Shown here one piece after another: positions 1 through 10,801 of a DNA stretch of 64,000 nt (positions are counted from its first letter, which is position 1; each line of letters begins with the position of its first letter). Location: the NCBI GenBank assembly GCA_012064385.1, contig QRDG01001737.1:620001-684000 (forward strand), in the 5' to 3' direction. The position numbers and the translations under genes are program-made. The stretch comes from Puccinellia tenuiflora. Taxonomy: Eukaryota > Streptophyta > Magnoliopsida > Poales > Poaceae. The notes beneath the pieces were generated by a model. It made no database searches. It had not been told where the DNA came from and saw only the letters and a list, made by a program, of their open reading frames with translations.

Positions 1-35
1 CTGGAGGCGATGAGGAGCGAGAAGAGGAGCTTTTG

Positions 36-1361
36 TTACATGGGGTAGCGCTCGCGAGCATCTCGCAGCACTGTGCTGACGAAGTAGACGGGGTGCTCGA
101 CGAGTGTAGTTGTTGGCGTGGCAGCTGCTGGCTCCTCTCCAGGCTTGGTGGAGTCCTCGGCGAGGGTTTCTTGAGGCTCTGTTTGGGGAGGCTCGGCAGG
201 AGGCTGGGTGCTTGACGAGGGTGCTTCCTTGTCGGGTGGTTCTGGGCTTGGCGAGGCAGTGGTCTGCTTGGCGAGGACTGGCTCTTCCCTTTCAGCCACC
301 AAGACCGCGCTTGCCGTCTGAGGAGTGGCTGCAAGATACAGCTTCAGAGGCTCGCGAGGGCTTAGGGCAACCATGATGCGTGGGCTCGCTAGGTATTTCT
401 TCAGGTCCTCAAAGGCCTTTGCTGCTTCAGGGGTCCACTTGAAGGGACCGGACCTCTTCATGATCTTGAAAGATGGCAGCGCCCTCTCGCCGAACTTGGA
501 GATGAAACGGCCAAGGCTGGCCATACATCCCGCCAAGCGTTGCATATCCTTGAGGCGACGAGGAGGCTGCATCTGCTCTATGGCCTTGATCTTGTCGGGG
601 TTGGCCTCGATGCCGCGGTGGGATACCAGGAACCCGAGGAGCTTGCCTGAAGGGACCCCAAAGACGCACTTGGCGGGGTTCAGCTTGATGTTGACCTTGC
701 ACAGGTTGGCAAAGGTCTCCTCGAGGTCCTGGATGAGCGTGTCCTTCTCGCGAGTCTTGACCACGATATCGTCGACGTAGGCCTCTGCATTCCTCCCCAT
801 TTGAGCCCCCAAGGCGATCCTTATGAGGCGCTGGAAAGTGGCGCCGGCGTTCTTCAAGCCGAAGGGCATGCAGACGTAGCAGAACACACCACAAGGCGTG
901 AGAAATGCTGTCTTCTCCTCGTCCTCCTTCGCCATCTTGATCTGGTGGTAACCAGAGAAGGCATCCAGAAAACAGAGGAGCGCGCAGCCGGCGGTGGAGT
1001 CCACGATCTGGTCGATCCTGGGGAGGGGATAGGGGTCCTTGGGGCAGGCCTTGTTGAGGTCGGTGAAGCCGATGCAGAGGCGGCTTCCTCCGGTGTGCTT
1101 GGAGACGACCACACTGTTGGTGAGCCAAGTGGGGTGGACCACTTCCTTGATGATGCTGGCCTTCTTCAGCTTTTCCACCTCCTTGACGATGAAATCTTGC
1201 TTCTCTGGCGCCTGGCGCCGCGCTTTTTGCTTGACGGGGCGTGCGTTTGGACACGCGGCTAAGTGGTGCTCAATCACCTCCCTCGGTACTCCGGACATAT
1301 CTAACGGTGTCCATGTGAACATGTCAGAGTTTGCCCTGAGGAAGGCGACGAGCGCGCTTTC
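36..1361 (-). pseudogene. Reverse transcriptase and start of RNase H, element A
   Basis: Copies the element's RNA into DNA. Visible landmarks in order: PVKQKARR (N-terminal block), TDLNKACPKDPYPLPRIDQ, FLDAFSGYHQIKM, FCYVCMPFGLKNAGATFQR, the catalytic YVDDIVVKT, and LLGFLVSHRGIEANPDKIKAI of the thumb. FKWTPEAAKAFEDLK and LKLYLAAT begin the RNase H-side connection. Between AEREE and HPVYFVS the protein carries about 60 residues rich in Pro, Glu, Thr and Ser (281-96) where elements B and C have 6 to 8 residues. The frame closes with TAA at 38-36, right after RERYPM; the related elements continue with a Tyr-Gln-Lys block, so a small indel is likely there. Confidence 0.85.
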
Positions 1362-2147
1362 CTATTTGGGAGGCAGGTTGGCGCCGATGGTGACACTAGC
1401 CCCCGAGCCGTTTGCCTGAAGAGGCACTTGCTTTGTCGCGGCCTTCTCCTGAGAGAACAGCTGCTTCTTCTTCGCGGGGGGCCTCGGGAGGGGTTCCTCG
1501 TCCTCGTTAGCAGGTGACGCCACCGCGGCAGCCTTGTAGGCCGCTTGCGCAGCGTACAGGGCGTCCGAGACCACGCCGCGGATGACGATGGTGCCACCCG
1601 AGCCAGGGAGCTTGACGAGGTTGTAGGCGTGGTGGGTCACCGCCATGAACTTGGCGAGGGCGGGGTAACCGAGGATGGCGTTGTAGGGCAGGCCGATGTG
1701 CGCGACATCGAAGTCGATCAGCTCGGTGCGGTAGTTGGCCTGGGTGCCGAAAGTGACGGCGAGCCTCACCTGCCCCAAAGGGGTGGTGAGACCCTCTGTC
1801 ACCCCCGAGAAGGGCCTGGTGGGCATGAGCCGCTCGTAGGGCACCTGCAGCTTCTCGAAAGTCTCGACAGAGATGACGTTGAGGCCGGCACCCCCATCAA
1901 TGAGCGTCTTGGAGACGGCGACGTTGTTGATGGTGGGGGTGCAGACCAGCGGGATGGTGCCAACAGTCGAGGTGGACTTGGGGTGGTCGCTGGAGTCGAA
2001 AGTGATGGGGCACTGGGACCACTTGAGGGGCCTGGAGGCCTCAACCCCGGGGAGGGCTGCCGCGACCTCGCGAGCGAGTTGCTTGAAGTGGCGGTTGGAG
2101 CGAGGGGCCTGAGCCCCGCCGAGGATGCAGGCGACTCCGCGAGGCAC
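1362..2147 (-). pseudogene. Aspartic protease region of element A
   Basis: Retropepsin-like domain that would cut the Gag-Pol precursor. The active-site stretch is LIDGGAGLNVIS, where plant gypsy elements typically have D-(T/G)-G-(A/S). Further conserved blocks follow: a FSGV...PLGQVRL strand and a YNAILGYPALAKFMAV block. The ORF closes with TAG at 1364-1362, followed in the same frame by reverse transcriptase. The same TAG position is seen in elements B and C (see findings). The ATG used as the ORF start is internal; the true product is a gag-protease polyprotein. Confidence 0.75.
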
Positions 2148-2234
2148 TTGGTAGCCCTCGTCAGCCTCGGCAGGCAGGTTGTCGTTCGCGGGTTGGACGG
2201 CGTTGGCCTGGGGGTTTTGCTGGTAGTTGTCGTT

Positions 2235-3767
2235 CTAGTTGTTGTTCCAGCGTCGCCCCCCGCGGCCGCCGCGGCCTCCGCGGCCCTGCTGCCGATCATT
2301 TCCCTCACGAGCCTCGCGAGCCTCGCGAAGCGTCTTGAGGTCGTAGCAGTCCTCGGTGGCGTGGGAGTGCCTGTTGTGGTAGATGCAGAAGGGACGATCA
2401 TCATTCTTCTCGGGCCCTGCGGCTGGAGTGGCAGCTTGGCGAGGCTGCTTGGCGTCGGGCTCAACCACGAGGACCGCAGTGGTCTTGCGCTTCTCGGTGG
2501 ATTTCTTCTTCTTGGATCCCTCGACGGGATCCCCTGGCTCGTTCTTGATGAACAAGCGGCCCTCCTCAGCCTTGGCGCACTTGTCCGCCAAGTCGAAGAG
2601 CTTGACGACGGTGGTGATGTTGTTGTGGATGCCAAGCTTCTCGAGCATCCTCACATCCGTGACCCCAGCCTGGAAGGCCGAAATGACCTGCGCGTCGGTG
2701 GCGTTGGGGATCTTGTTACGCACCTGGCTGAAGCGCTGGATATACTTGCGGAGGGTCTCGCCAGGATTCTAGCGCACGGCGCGGAGGTCGTTGTAGGTAA
2801 GGCCGCGCTCGTACGTGCCCTTGAAGTTGGCGACGAAGCACCGGCAGAGCTCCTCCCAGGTGTTGATGGACTCGGCGGGGAGGTTGGTGAGCCACGAGGA
2901 CGCAGAGTCCTTGAGGGCCATGGGGAACCAGTTCGCCATGACCCTGTCGTCGCCCCCGGCGGCCTGGATGGCCAGAGTGTAGAGCTGCAGGAACTCCAGG
3001 GGGTTGTTCTTGCCGTCGTAGCGCGGAGGAAGATCCGGCCGGAACTTGACCGGCCAGACGACGCGACAGAGGCTGCGAGTGAACGCGGCCGTCGTGCCGT
3101 AGGTGACCGTGCCGTTGGTGAGGGTGGCGCGGAGGTGGTGTCCAGCAGTGGCGACGTCCTGGACGGCGCGGTTGCGGCGGTCCTGCCCGCACTCGATGCT
3201 CACGCGCGCGTCCTCGGGGGCTCGCTGCACGATTTGGCAGTCGTGCGGCGACGACGCGTGTGACGTAGCGCGGCCGTCGCGAGGGGGAGCCCCCACTGGA
3301 GCAGGTTGCGGTGGAGCCGATGGAGCTGGAGCGGGAGCGGGCGCGGGGTGACGAGGAGGTGCGGGAGGAGCGTGAGGCGCGCCATGCGCCATGTCCCCTG
3401 CGCGGGTAGAGAGGACCAGCGAGCGGGACGGTGTAGGAGCGGCGGCGCGAGCGGCGCCGATGAGCTCGGAGACGCGATTGAGCCAGGCCTCCTGGGCCTC
3501 CGGCGTGGGGCGGTACTGCAGCAGCTCCTGCGCCATGAGAAGCGCAGTCGCCGGGCTGGGCGCAGGGCGGCCCAGCGAAGAAGCAGCACGGTCCTGCGAC
3601 TGGTGCAGGGAGGAGGCTTCCTCCTCGCCAAGGTCGTCCTCAGCGTGGTCGATGTCGTCGTCCTCCGGGTGCTCGATGCGGGGCTCGGGGTCGACGTGGT
3701 GCTCCGGAGCGGTGGCGGCACTGGCCGTTCGGCGAGCGAGTCGTTCGGCGCGACAAGGGCCGGCCAT
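2235..3767 (-). pseudogene. gag of gypsy element A (two internal TAG codons)
   Basis: Structural protein of the retrotransposon particle. It starts with an ATG at 3767, about 32 bp past the primer-binding-like stretch. The N-terminal 170 residues are Pro/Ala-rich. The capsid-like region follows (about 3090-2700) with the typical WxxLP...TWEEL...F...Y...L order. A small Cys/His motif (CIYHNRHSHATEDC) lies near the C-terminal end. The frame is interrupted by TAG at 2771-2769 and 2237-2235; each is one C-to-T change from CAG (Gln). At the first site the related elements B and C have Gln, so this stop is best read as decay. The gag frame continues directly into protease. Confidence 0.75.
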
Positions 3768-3818
3768 GGCGGTGTCGAGGTTGAAGATGCGCCTCAGCCC
3801 CCTACCTGGCGCGCCAAA

Positions 3819-4882
3819 TGTCGGAGAGCTGTCCCAGGAACAGGGTGTGTCTCACGAAGGATTCGAGTAAGGGGCTGAACGCGGAATCAAACAACCCTCA
3901 ACGTGCTCCGGCGACGGTGCTCGTCGGACTCGCTGCGGGACAACACTGCAGAGATGAAGGCACGGTGTTACCCAGGTTCAGGGCCCTCTAGGTGAGGTAA
4001 AACCCCTACGTCCTGCCTCAGGTGTATTACTCTTGCTTGGAGAGATTTCTGGTACAGAGTGAGCTTGGCGAGCTCGGAGTGGCTACAATGGCTAGGGTTT
4101 CGTCTGAGCTCCAAGGTGGTGAACTTGTGAACCCAGAATGCCTACCAAAGATCGAACCAAAAAACTCCCCCTGCCCGAACGGGCTCCTCCTCCTTTTATA
4201 GGTGTCTCGGGCCTCTTCCGCCCAAACCTTCGGGCGGGAAGGGCTACCACATGGCGACGAAGGAAGGAGTAGGGTGCACGATAAAGGTGGAGTCCATGGA
4301 CGTGGTCCATGGCAGGGACAGAGTCACCAAAGCTGGGAAAAGCCACCGGCCAGCCGGACGGTGGGCTGGCGCTTGCTGAGGAGGGATGTGACCCACGGTG
4401 ACGTCGTCCTTGGAGCGTAGCTGCAGACGGTTCCCTTATCACCAAAGTGGCAATACTCGTTGTCCGCTTTGCTTGGTGCCGCTTTGTTGACTGCTTTATA
4501 CATGGAAACGGCAACTGCGGCGTCGTCGTCATCGCGCGTAGGCACGCGCGTCACTCTGCACATGGGCGCAGAACCCATGTGCGCCCTGCCGCGGAGGCAG
4601 AGATGGCTTCGTGAGGAAGGAACCCCGCGAGGCAAAAAGCCTCGCCGAGCCCTTCGGCTTGGTCCTTAGTAGAATCGCAGGTGGCGTTGGAGACGCCTTC
4701 TCGAGGAGCGGTCCCTCGCCAAGGGAGAAAACTCTCGGCGAGGAGAAAGGGTCTCTCGCGAGGGAAAACCCTCGCGAGGCTCGCCAGGCTTGGAGAGCCT
4801 AGTCCTTAGCGAAAATCATCCGAAGAATCTTGTGGGCCCTGGCAGGCCGGCCCGTGGTACCCTAGTTTCCACTGTGCTGACA
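3819..4882 (-). repeat. 5' LTR of gypsy element A
   Basis: On the minus strand it begins TGTCAGCACAG at 4882 and ends CTCCGACA at 3819, giving TG...CA ends with a TGTC/GACA inverted repeat. It is directly followed by a primer-binding-like stretch, TTTGGCGCGCCAGGTAGGGG (about 3818-3799), and then gag. Length is 1064 bp. A TATA box lies in the middle (4192-4200), and the outer (U3) part contains a perfect CTCGCGAGGG palindrome (4755-4778). The second LTR is outside the window, so LTR identity and age cannot be estimated. Confidence 0.75.
4192..4200 (-). promoter_or_regulatory. TATA box in the LTR of element A
   Basis: The minus strand reads CTATAAAAGGAGGAGG here, a canonical plant TATA box in the middle of the LTR, where the U3/R border is expected. 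It would drive the genomic transcript towards gag. There is no direct evidence of use. Confidence 0.5.
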
Positions 4883-5057
4883 AACACTACCAGGTAAATG
4901 ACTTCCCCAGTAGCACCCGAGCACTATGCCGGGTTAAGTTTTACAAACTAGCCGACATAGTGGTCCGAGATGATGCGTATGCATATGTTTAGCCCCCTAG
5001 CAATGAAATGCCATCCTGTAGCTAGTCTTGCTCTTGAACATAGCTTGAGGGTTTTAG

Positions 5058-6086
5058 CACCTCCTTACGCAGATCCATCGCAAAATTGGTGCTGAAACGA
5101 TCAACTTTTTGGGTGTGCGAAATCAGGAGATGCGCCGGCTAAAAACAGAGCTGGCAAACAAGGACGCCATCATTGCCAGCTTCGAGGCGGATCGCGTTCA
5201 GTACCAAGGTACGAATGCCGAAATCTTAACTTTGTATAATGGTTATTTTTATACTGCTGACATTTTGTCTTGCAGATGCCATTATAAAAGCCAAGGAGTT
5301 TGCTGAGGGCGCCGGCATCCTCAACCGGCTCCGCGACGAAAACATTGAGCTAAAAAATCTTAACCAATCAATGTCGACGGAGCTAGAGACGGCCAAGAAG
5401 GGCCTTGCGCAAGCCAATCAAATCTTGGAGACGGAGAGGCAGAATCACAAGGATGCCCTTCGAGAGATCCAGGACCGGCTTGACAAGCGCCTCGACGAAT
5501 TGGTGGCAATCGACAATCAGCTTTTGAGTAGGTTACTTAAAGCCTCAAATTCACTGCTTTCTGTCTTAGCTATTTTATAACATGAACTTCGCCTTTTACA
5601 GCATCGTTGGGTTATGGCCATGAACTGACAGCGGAAAACCGGCTTGACCGGATATTGGAAGTAGGGGAACTCCTCCCGAAGATCATTTCTTCGGGAAAGA
5701 AGCTTGCCGAGAAATTCTTTCCCGGCAACCCCGAGCCATTGACGGACCTTGGAGGCTTGGCAACTGAACTGAACGATGCAGCGTTGGCCTTTGACGATCG
5801 GCTTCGATCCAGCGCTCGTGGAGGTGCCAAGACGGCTTTGGGCCTAATGATGGCACACTACCCGGAGGCGGAGGCTTGGCGTGTAGCATCCGGCTTTCCC
5901 CTTGAAAAAGAGGATGGCTCTCCGCTGGACACCCAAGACCGGAAGAAAATTTTGCACTCCGTCTCCGGTTATGCCAGCAAAATCGCCAACATGGTTTCCC
6001 TTACGACATTCTTCAAGGAGGTGCCGTGCCCGCCAACTCCCACCCAATATGACGATGAGGGCGAAGAGGCGGACAAATCTGTATGA
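5058..6086 (+). CDS. Antisense additional ORF of element B, three exons, 5' truncated
   Basis: A split coding unit on the strand opposite to gag-pol. Exons are 5058-5208, 5276-5527 and 5602-6086. Introns of 67 and 74 nt have GT...AG ends (CAAG/GTACG...TTGCAG, TTGA/GTAGG...TTACAG). Exon lengths sum to 888 nt, exactly 296 codons including TGA, and both joints keep the frame. The N-terminal part is a predicted coiled coil with Leu/Ile/Ala heptads and many Glu, Lys, Gln and Asn (ELKNLNQSMSTELETAKKGL). The C-terminal part is a compact region with ELLPKI, KLAEKFFP and ALGLMMAHYPEAE, ending in an acidic tail. The 5058 edge is an AG acceptor with a stop just upstream in frame, so earlier exons are expected, now beyond element A. 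Function is unknown; proteins with a 'putative gypsy-type transposon' domain are candidates for homology. Confidence 0.65.
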
Positions 6087-6621
6087 GCCGAATTTGCTCC
6101 TTGAGCCAGCCATCCCTGAAAATGTAATTTGCAAGATGTAAAGCCGTTCAAACAATATATATGTCTAGAAACAACTATGTCTTTTGCTGTATGTTAATCA
6201 GATTTTTCATTTGCAAACTTTGCAATTTTTATGCCTCAGTTTATTCTAGCCTTGACACCTTAGCCTTTTAGCGCCGGCAAACCTATTGCGAAGCAAACTT
6301 GCTGAGTAACAGGGTACACAATGACCAATCAGTTTAGACCCAGAACAAGTGCCGCCTTTCGGTGCCGAAACGCTTTGAAACAACCCGGCGCAAAAATCTA
6401 GCAGACAAACATTAATTTGGCAAAACGTTGTTTTTTTATCACCTTAAGGCGGATTCAACATGAAAGATAGTTTACCAACAAGCAACACAGGCAATTTCGG
6501 GTAAATAGATGATAGCAATAAGATCATTGGGAAATAAAGTATGGTACAGATTCTCGAATTTCATATGAGAGAAACCAATTTTTATTTCATGATCACATTG
6601 ACATGGTTACAATAGAATTTG
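6087..6621. other. Convergent 3' untranslated region of element B
   Basis: AT-rich stretch between the stop of the antisense ORF (plus) and the stop of pol (minus). It holds no ORF of note. The two coding units converge here, so transcripts from both strands could overlap. Confidence 0.4.
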
Positions 6622-7827
6622 CTAAGTGTAAAAAGGACATAGCTGAGCGATATTCCACGGACGTTTCGTCTCATCTAAGTCGTCATCTACATGCCTTTTC
6701 CTCTTACGATCTTTCTTCCTGGGATCTTTCTTTGAATCTCTTAAGTCGAGGAGATAATATGACCCATTTTTCAGAACTTTGCTGATAACGAAAGGTCCTT
6801 CCCATGAAGGGGATAGTTTGTGCTGCCAGCTTTGCACAAGCCGAAGCACTAGGTCGCCTTCTCGAAAAGATCGATTCCGCACTCTACGGCTTTGATAGCG
6901 ACGTAGATCTTGCTGATAGATGGCGGATCGTTGGAGAGCCAACTCTCTTTCTTCTTCGAGGATGTCTAAGCCGTCTTGACGTGCTTCTTCTGCGTCTTCT
7001 TCGACATAGGCCGCGACTCAAGGCGAATCGTGGATCATGTCGGTTGGGAGTACCGCTTCTGCACCATAAACTAGAAAGAAAGGGGTGAAGCCGGTCGATC
7101 TATTTGTGGTAGTATGAATACTCCATAAGACCGCCGACAATTCATCAACCCAAGCGCCGGCTGCTCGATGCAATGGGGTTTCAAGCCTCGGCTTAATACC
7201 TTGCAGAATAATGCCGTTAGTGCGCTCTACCTGTCCATTGGATTGCGGGTGTGCCACCGATGCCACGCCGAGCCGAATTTTTGATCAGCTGCAAAACTTC
7301 GATAGCTCACCGACGGCAAAGTTTGTGCCATTGTTAGTGATAATGCTATGCGGTATGCCGAATCGAGTAGTTATCTCGACGATGAACTTTGTAGCTGTAG
7401 CTCCGTCGAGTTTCTTGATGGGCTTTGCCTCCACCCACTTTGTGAATTTGTCAACCGCCACCAGCAGGTGAGTTAAGCCTCCTCTTGCTGTATTGAAAGG
7501 TCCCACCATGTCGAGCCCCCAGACCGCAAATGGCCAAGTAATAGGGATCGTCCGGAGCTCCTGAGCCGGCAAGTGAACCTGCTTTGCGTAGCGCTGACAT
7601 CCTTCACAAGTCTTGACGATGTTGATAGCATCCTCCTTAGCCGTTAGCCAGAAGAATCCGTGCCGAAACGCCTTAGCGACCAAAGCCTTTGCCGCCACGT
7701 GATGCCCACATTCGCCGGAGTGGATTTCCTCAAGGATTTGCCGCCCTTCTTCTGGAGAGACGCATCTTTGGAAGATGCCGAATGTGCTCCGTTTGTAAAG
7801 TTGTCCATCAATAATCATGTACGCCTT
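6622..7827 (-). pseudogene. Integrase of element B (catalytic Asp replaced)
   Basis: Inserts the cDNA into the host genome. The HHCC zinc-binding region is visible (HSGECGHH...CEGCQRYAK), then the core with WGLDMVGPF (first Asp). The second Asp motif reads IITNNGTNF where the family has IITDNGTNF; the codon is AAC, one G-to-A step from GAC. The Glu region follows (HPQSNGQVERTNG) and the C-terminal region ends at 6622. Stops interrupt the frame at 7287-7285 (TGA) and just left of 7018 (TGA after HDSP, consistent with CGA). Another TGA precedes the zinc region at about 7828 (after SHQIER). The protein is inactive as it stands. Confidence 0.8.
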
Positions 7828-7830
7828 TGC

Positions 7831-8897
7831 TCAGCGCTCAATTTGATGGCTCAACACCTCGTCATCCTTGGGTAGTTTCTTATTAATCAGGAAATCAATG
7901 TAGGGAGTGGTCCAATCTGGGGTTACCAAGCACACTTGAACTGATTCTGCCGACAAGGGATAATCTTCGACGCCGCCTTTGATGGACGGCTTATGTAGAT
8001 GGTGGAGAAATACATCTGGGGGCACTGCCTTCTGCCTGGAGCCTATTATGGCTAAGGCGTCAACAACTTCATTGTCATCTCGGTAGATATGTCAGACCTC
8101 TAAGCCGGCAAAGCATCTGCCGAATTCATCGACTGTTCTCCTGTATTCCGCCATTGTGGGACTTTTCGTGTCCCAACATCCATCTAGTTGCTGTACAACA
8201 AGATCCAAGTCGCCATAGCAGAGGATGCGTTTTACTCCCAACTCCTTAGCCATATGAAGGCCATGGAGGAGAGCCTCATACTCTGCTACATTGTTGGTGG
8301 CGTTGAAGTGGATTTGGAGGACATAACTGAGCTTGTCACCCTTAGGCGATTTTAGCACTACTCCAGCCCCCGAGCCTTCCTTCATCTTTGAGCCATCAAA
8401 GTGCATTATCCAGTATTGAGAATCCGACAAGGTGTGCTCTCCATCGTCTCTGTCCAGTCTGCAACAAAGTCGGCTAGAACTTGGGATTTGATGGCGGTCC
8501 TCGGCTTATACTGGATGTCAAAGGCTGCTAACTCGATGCCCCATTTGGCGACTCGGCCCGTTGCGTCGGCATTGTTGATGATGTCCTTTAATGGAGCTTT
8601 GCTGACCACCGTGATTGTGTGATCCTGGAAGTAATGCCGTAGCTTTTTGGCGGCAAAGAATACATCATAGGCTAACTTCTGGTATTGAGGGTAGCGCTGC
8701 TTTGAATCTGAGAACACCTCACTAATGAAATAGACAGGGCGCTGATCCGGCCATTGCTTCCCTTCCTCCAGGCGCTCCACTACAATGACGTCACTTATCA
8801 CAAAATTCATGGCCGACATGTAGAGGAGAAGCGGCTCTTTTTCCCTTGGAGCTGCCAAGATTGGAGCATGCATCAATGTATACTTCAGCTGCGCCAA
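7831..8897 (-). pseudogene. RNase H domain of element B
   Basis: Degrades the RNA strand during reverse transcription. The segment 8897-8406 carries the connection block (HAPILAAPREKEPLLLYMS, RPVYFISEVFSDSKQRYP, YQKLAYDVFFAAKKLRHYF). After a frame change near 8435 the RNase H core follows: MHFDGSKMKEGSGAG (Asp), NNVAEYEALLHG (Glu), CYGDLDLVVQQL (Asp), and a DDNEVVDALA block after a TGA at 8094-8092. That TGA replaces an expected Arg (LEV-R-HIYRDD) and fits CGA-to-TGA. The protein then runs on as a linker (PPDVFLHHLHKPSI) to the integrase. Confidence 0.75.
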
Positions 8898-8914
8898 AGC
8901 TGCCTCTGCTTCCT

Positions 8915-9847
8915 CTATCCAAACAAATTATCCGACTTCTTGAGGAGCTTGTATAATGGCAATGCTTTGTCGCCAAGCAGGCTAATGAATCGGCTTACAG
9001 CCGCGGCGGAACCCGTAAGCCGCTGTATGTCCTTCAGACAAGTCGGCCTCTCGATGTTCCGAATCGCCTTTATCTTTTCTGGGTTAACTTCAATTCCTCT
9101 TTGAGAAACAATGAAGCCCAGAAGCTTGCCTGCGGGTACTCCGAAGACGCATTTTGCCGGATTAAGGTTCATCTGGTACTCCCTTAGATTTGCAAAGGTT
9201 TCCGACAGATCGGTGATAAGATCGCCACGCTTCTTCGACATGACCGCTATGTCGTCAACGTAGACGTGAACATTGAGGCCAATTTGCTTGTCTAAACACC
9301 GCTGCATACACCTTTGGTAAGTAGCACTAGCGTTCTTTAAGCCGAAAGGCATTGTGACATAGCAGTAATTGCCATATGGCGTGGTGAAGGATGTCTTGAC
9401 TTGATCTGACTCCTTCATCTTAATCTGATGGTAACCCGAATAAGCGTCCAGAAAACATAGCATCTCTGAGCCAGTAGTTGAATCAATGACCTGATCGATA
9501 CGCGGTAAGGCGAACGGATCCTTAGGACAGGCTTTGTTTAAGCCAGTAAAATCAATGCACATACGTAGCTCAGAGGTGTTTTTCTTTGGAACAAGCACGG
9601 GATTTGCCAACCAATCAGTGTGGACAACTTCACGGATGAATTTGGCGGCAGTGAGCCTTAGGATCTCTTTTCCAACCGCCTTGCGCTTCTCAGTTCCGAG
9701 CCGTCGGAGGCCTTGTTTGACTGGCTTAGCGTCCTTGTTGACTTTTAAGGAGTGCTCGGCAAGTTTCCTCGGGACACCTGGTATGTCGGATGTTGACCAA
9801 GCAAAGATATCCCAGTTCTCACGAAGAAACTTGAGGAGCTCGCCTTC
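8915..9847 (-). pseudogene. Reverse transcriptase of element B
   Basis: Same domain order as in element A: PVKQ block, CIDFTGLNKACPKDPFALPR, FLDAYSGYHQIKM, MPFGLKNASATYQRCM, catalytic YVDDIAVMS, and LLGFIVSQRGIEVNPEKIKA. It follows the TAG at 9850-9848 in the same frame as protease. The frame is lost at about 8925 (after KKSDN) and resumes in the neighbouring frame. No ATG lies at the N-terminal edge, so the product must come from a polyprotein. Confidence 0.85.
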
Positions 9848-10801
9848 CTATTTGTCGTCGAGACCGGCACTGATGATGGCCTCCTTTGTCGTCTCATCCT
9901 TTGAGAGCTTGATTTTCTTGGTGTCATCCTTTGGCTTGAAGCTCGAGTCAACCTTAGAGGATGGCTTTTCAGTTGCCGGCATCTCAGCGGGACCCATTGT
10001 CTTCTTGAGATCCTCCAATTCTTCCTTGCAGATTTCTTCTTCAGCATGGACGGCATTGGCGGCCTCACATTCCTTTGCTTTCTTGAAGTCTCCTTTGACT
10101 GTGATGATCCCATTGGGTCCCGGCATTTTCAGCTTGCTATAGATGTAGCAGGGCCGAGCCATGAATTTGGCGAAAGCCGGACGTCCAAAGATTGCATGGT
10201 ATGCACTTTTACAGGGAACCACCTCAAAAGAGACGTCCTCTGTCCGGAAATTATCCGTGCCGCCAAAGGTGACCTTCAGGGTGATCCTTCCCATTGAGGA
10301 GGCTTGTCGTCCCGGCACAATCCCATGAAACTTCACATTGTTGTGGCTGAGTTGTGACTCGGAGAGACGCATTCTCTTCAATGTTGCGGCGTAGAGTATG
10401 TTGATGCTACTCCCACCGTCCATAAGCACCTTTGTCAACTTGTATTTGTCGACTATAGGGCTGACGACTAAAGCGTAGGTGCGTGTTGAAGGAACTCTGT
10501 CCGGGTGATCGCTGCGATCCCATGTGATGGGGATGTCGGACCAATCCAAGTATTGAGGAACTGCAGGTACCGTAGCATTGAGTTCTCTCCAAGCCGCCTT
10601 TTCTTTGCGAGAGGAATCTGTTGCCAGATTGACGATGAGACTTTCGGCATGCTTAGGGAATTTGCTGCCTTTTTCTTTGGAGGCCGCGTCATCCGATTCT
10701 GAAGCATGTCCTCCTTCTCTTTGTCGTCCTTCCTGGACTTGCGCTTGTTCCTTGACTTGCCGGCTTTGGGATCCTTGGCAACGTCCCGATTGATGTGACA
10801 T
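9848..10801 (-). pseudogene. Protease region of element B
   Basis: Retropepsin-like domain with VLMDGGSSINILYA as active-site stretch, followed by FHGIVPGRQASSMGRI and YHAIFGRPAFAKFMARP blocks and the usual MPGPNGIITV strand. It ends at TAG (9850-9848), followed in frame by the RT-leading peptide EGELLKFLREN. Relative to gag upstream the frame is shifted (overlap region about 10690-10801), most simply an indel near 10700. Confidence 0.75.

Larger units (their letters stand above)
1..4882 (-). mobile_element. Gypsy element A (Tat-type), 5' part, nested in element B
   Basis: LTR retrotransposon read on the minus strand: 5' LTR at 3819-4882, then gag, protease and reverse transcriptase running leftwards out of the window. 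The integrase and 3' LTR lie beyond position 1. The coding part is one reading frame from 3767 to 36, broken only by TAG codons. Its right end at 4882 abuts sequence of element B and cuts the 5' part of that element's antisense ORF, so A inserted into B. The five bases after the end are aacac; whether they repeat at the other end cannot be seen. The lineage call rests on the RT and protease sequences and the opposite-strand-ORF neighbour, and is inference. Confidence 0.85.

Noticed and set aside
1545..3263. 572-codon plus-strand ORF
   Set aside because: It lies opposite the gag and protease frame of element A, whose conserved motifs are on the minus strand; GC-rich codons on one strand keep the other open.
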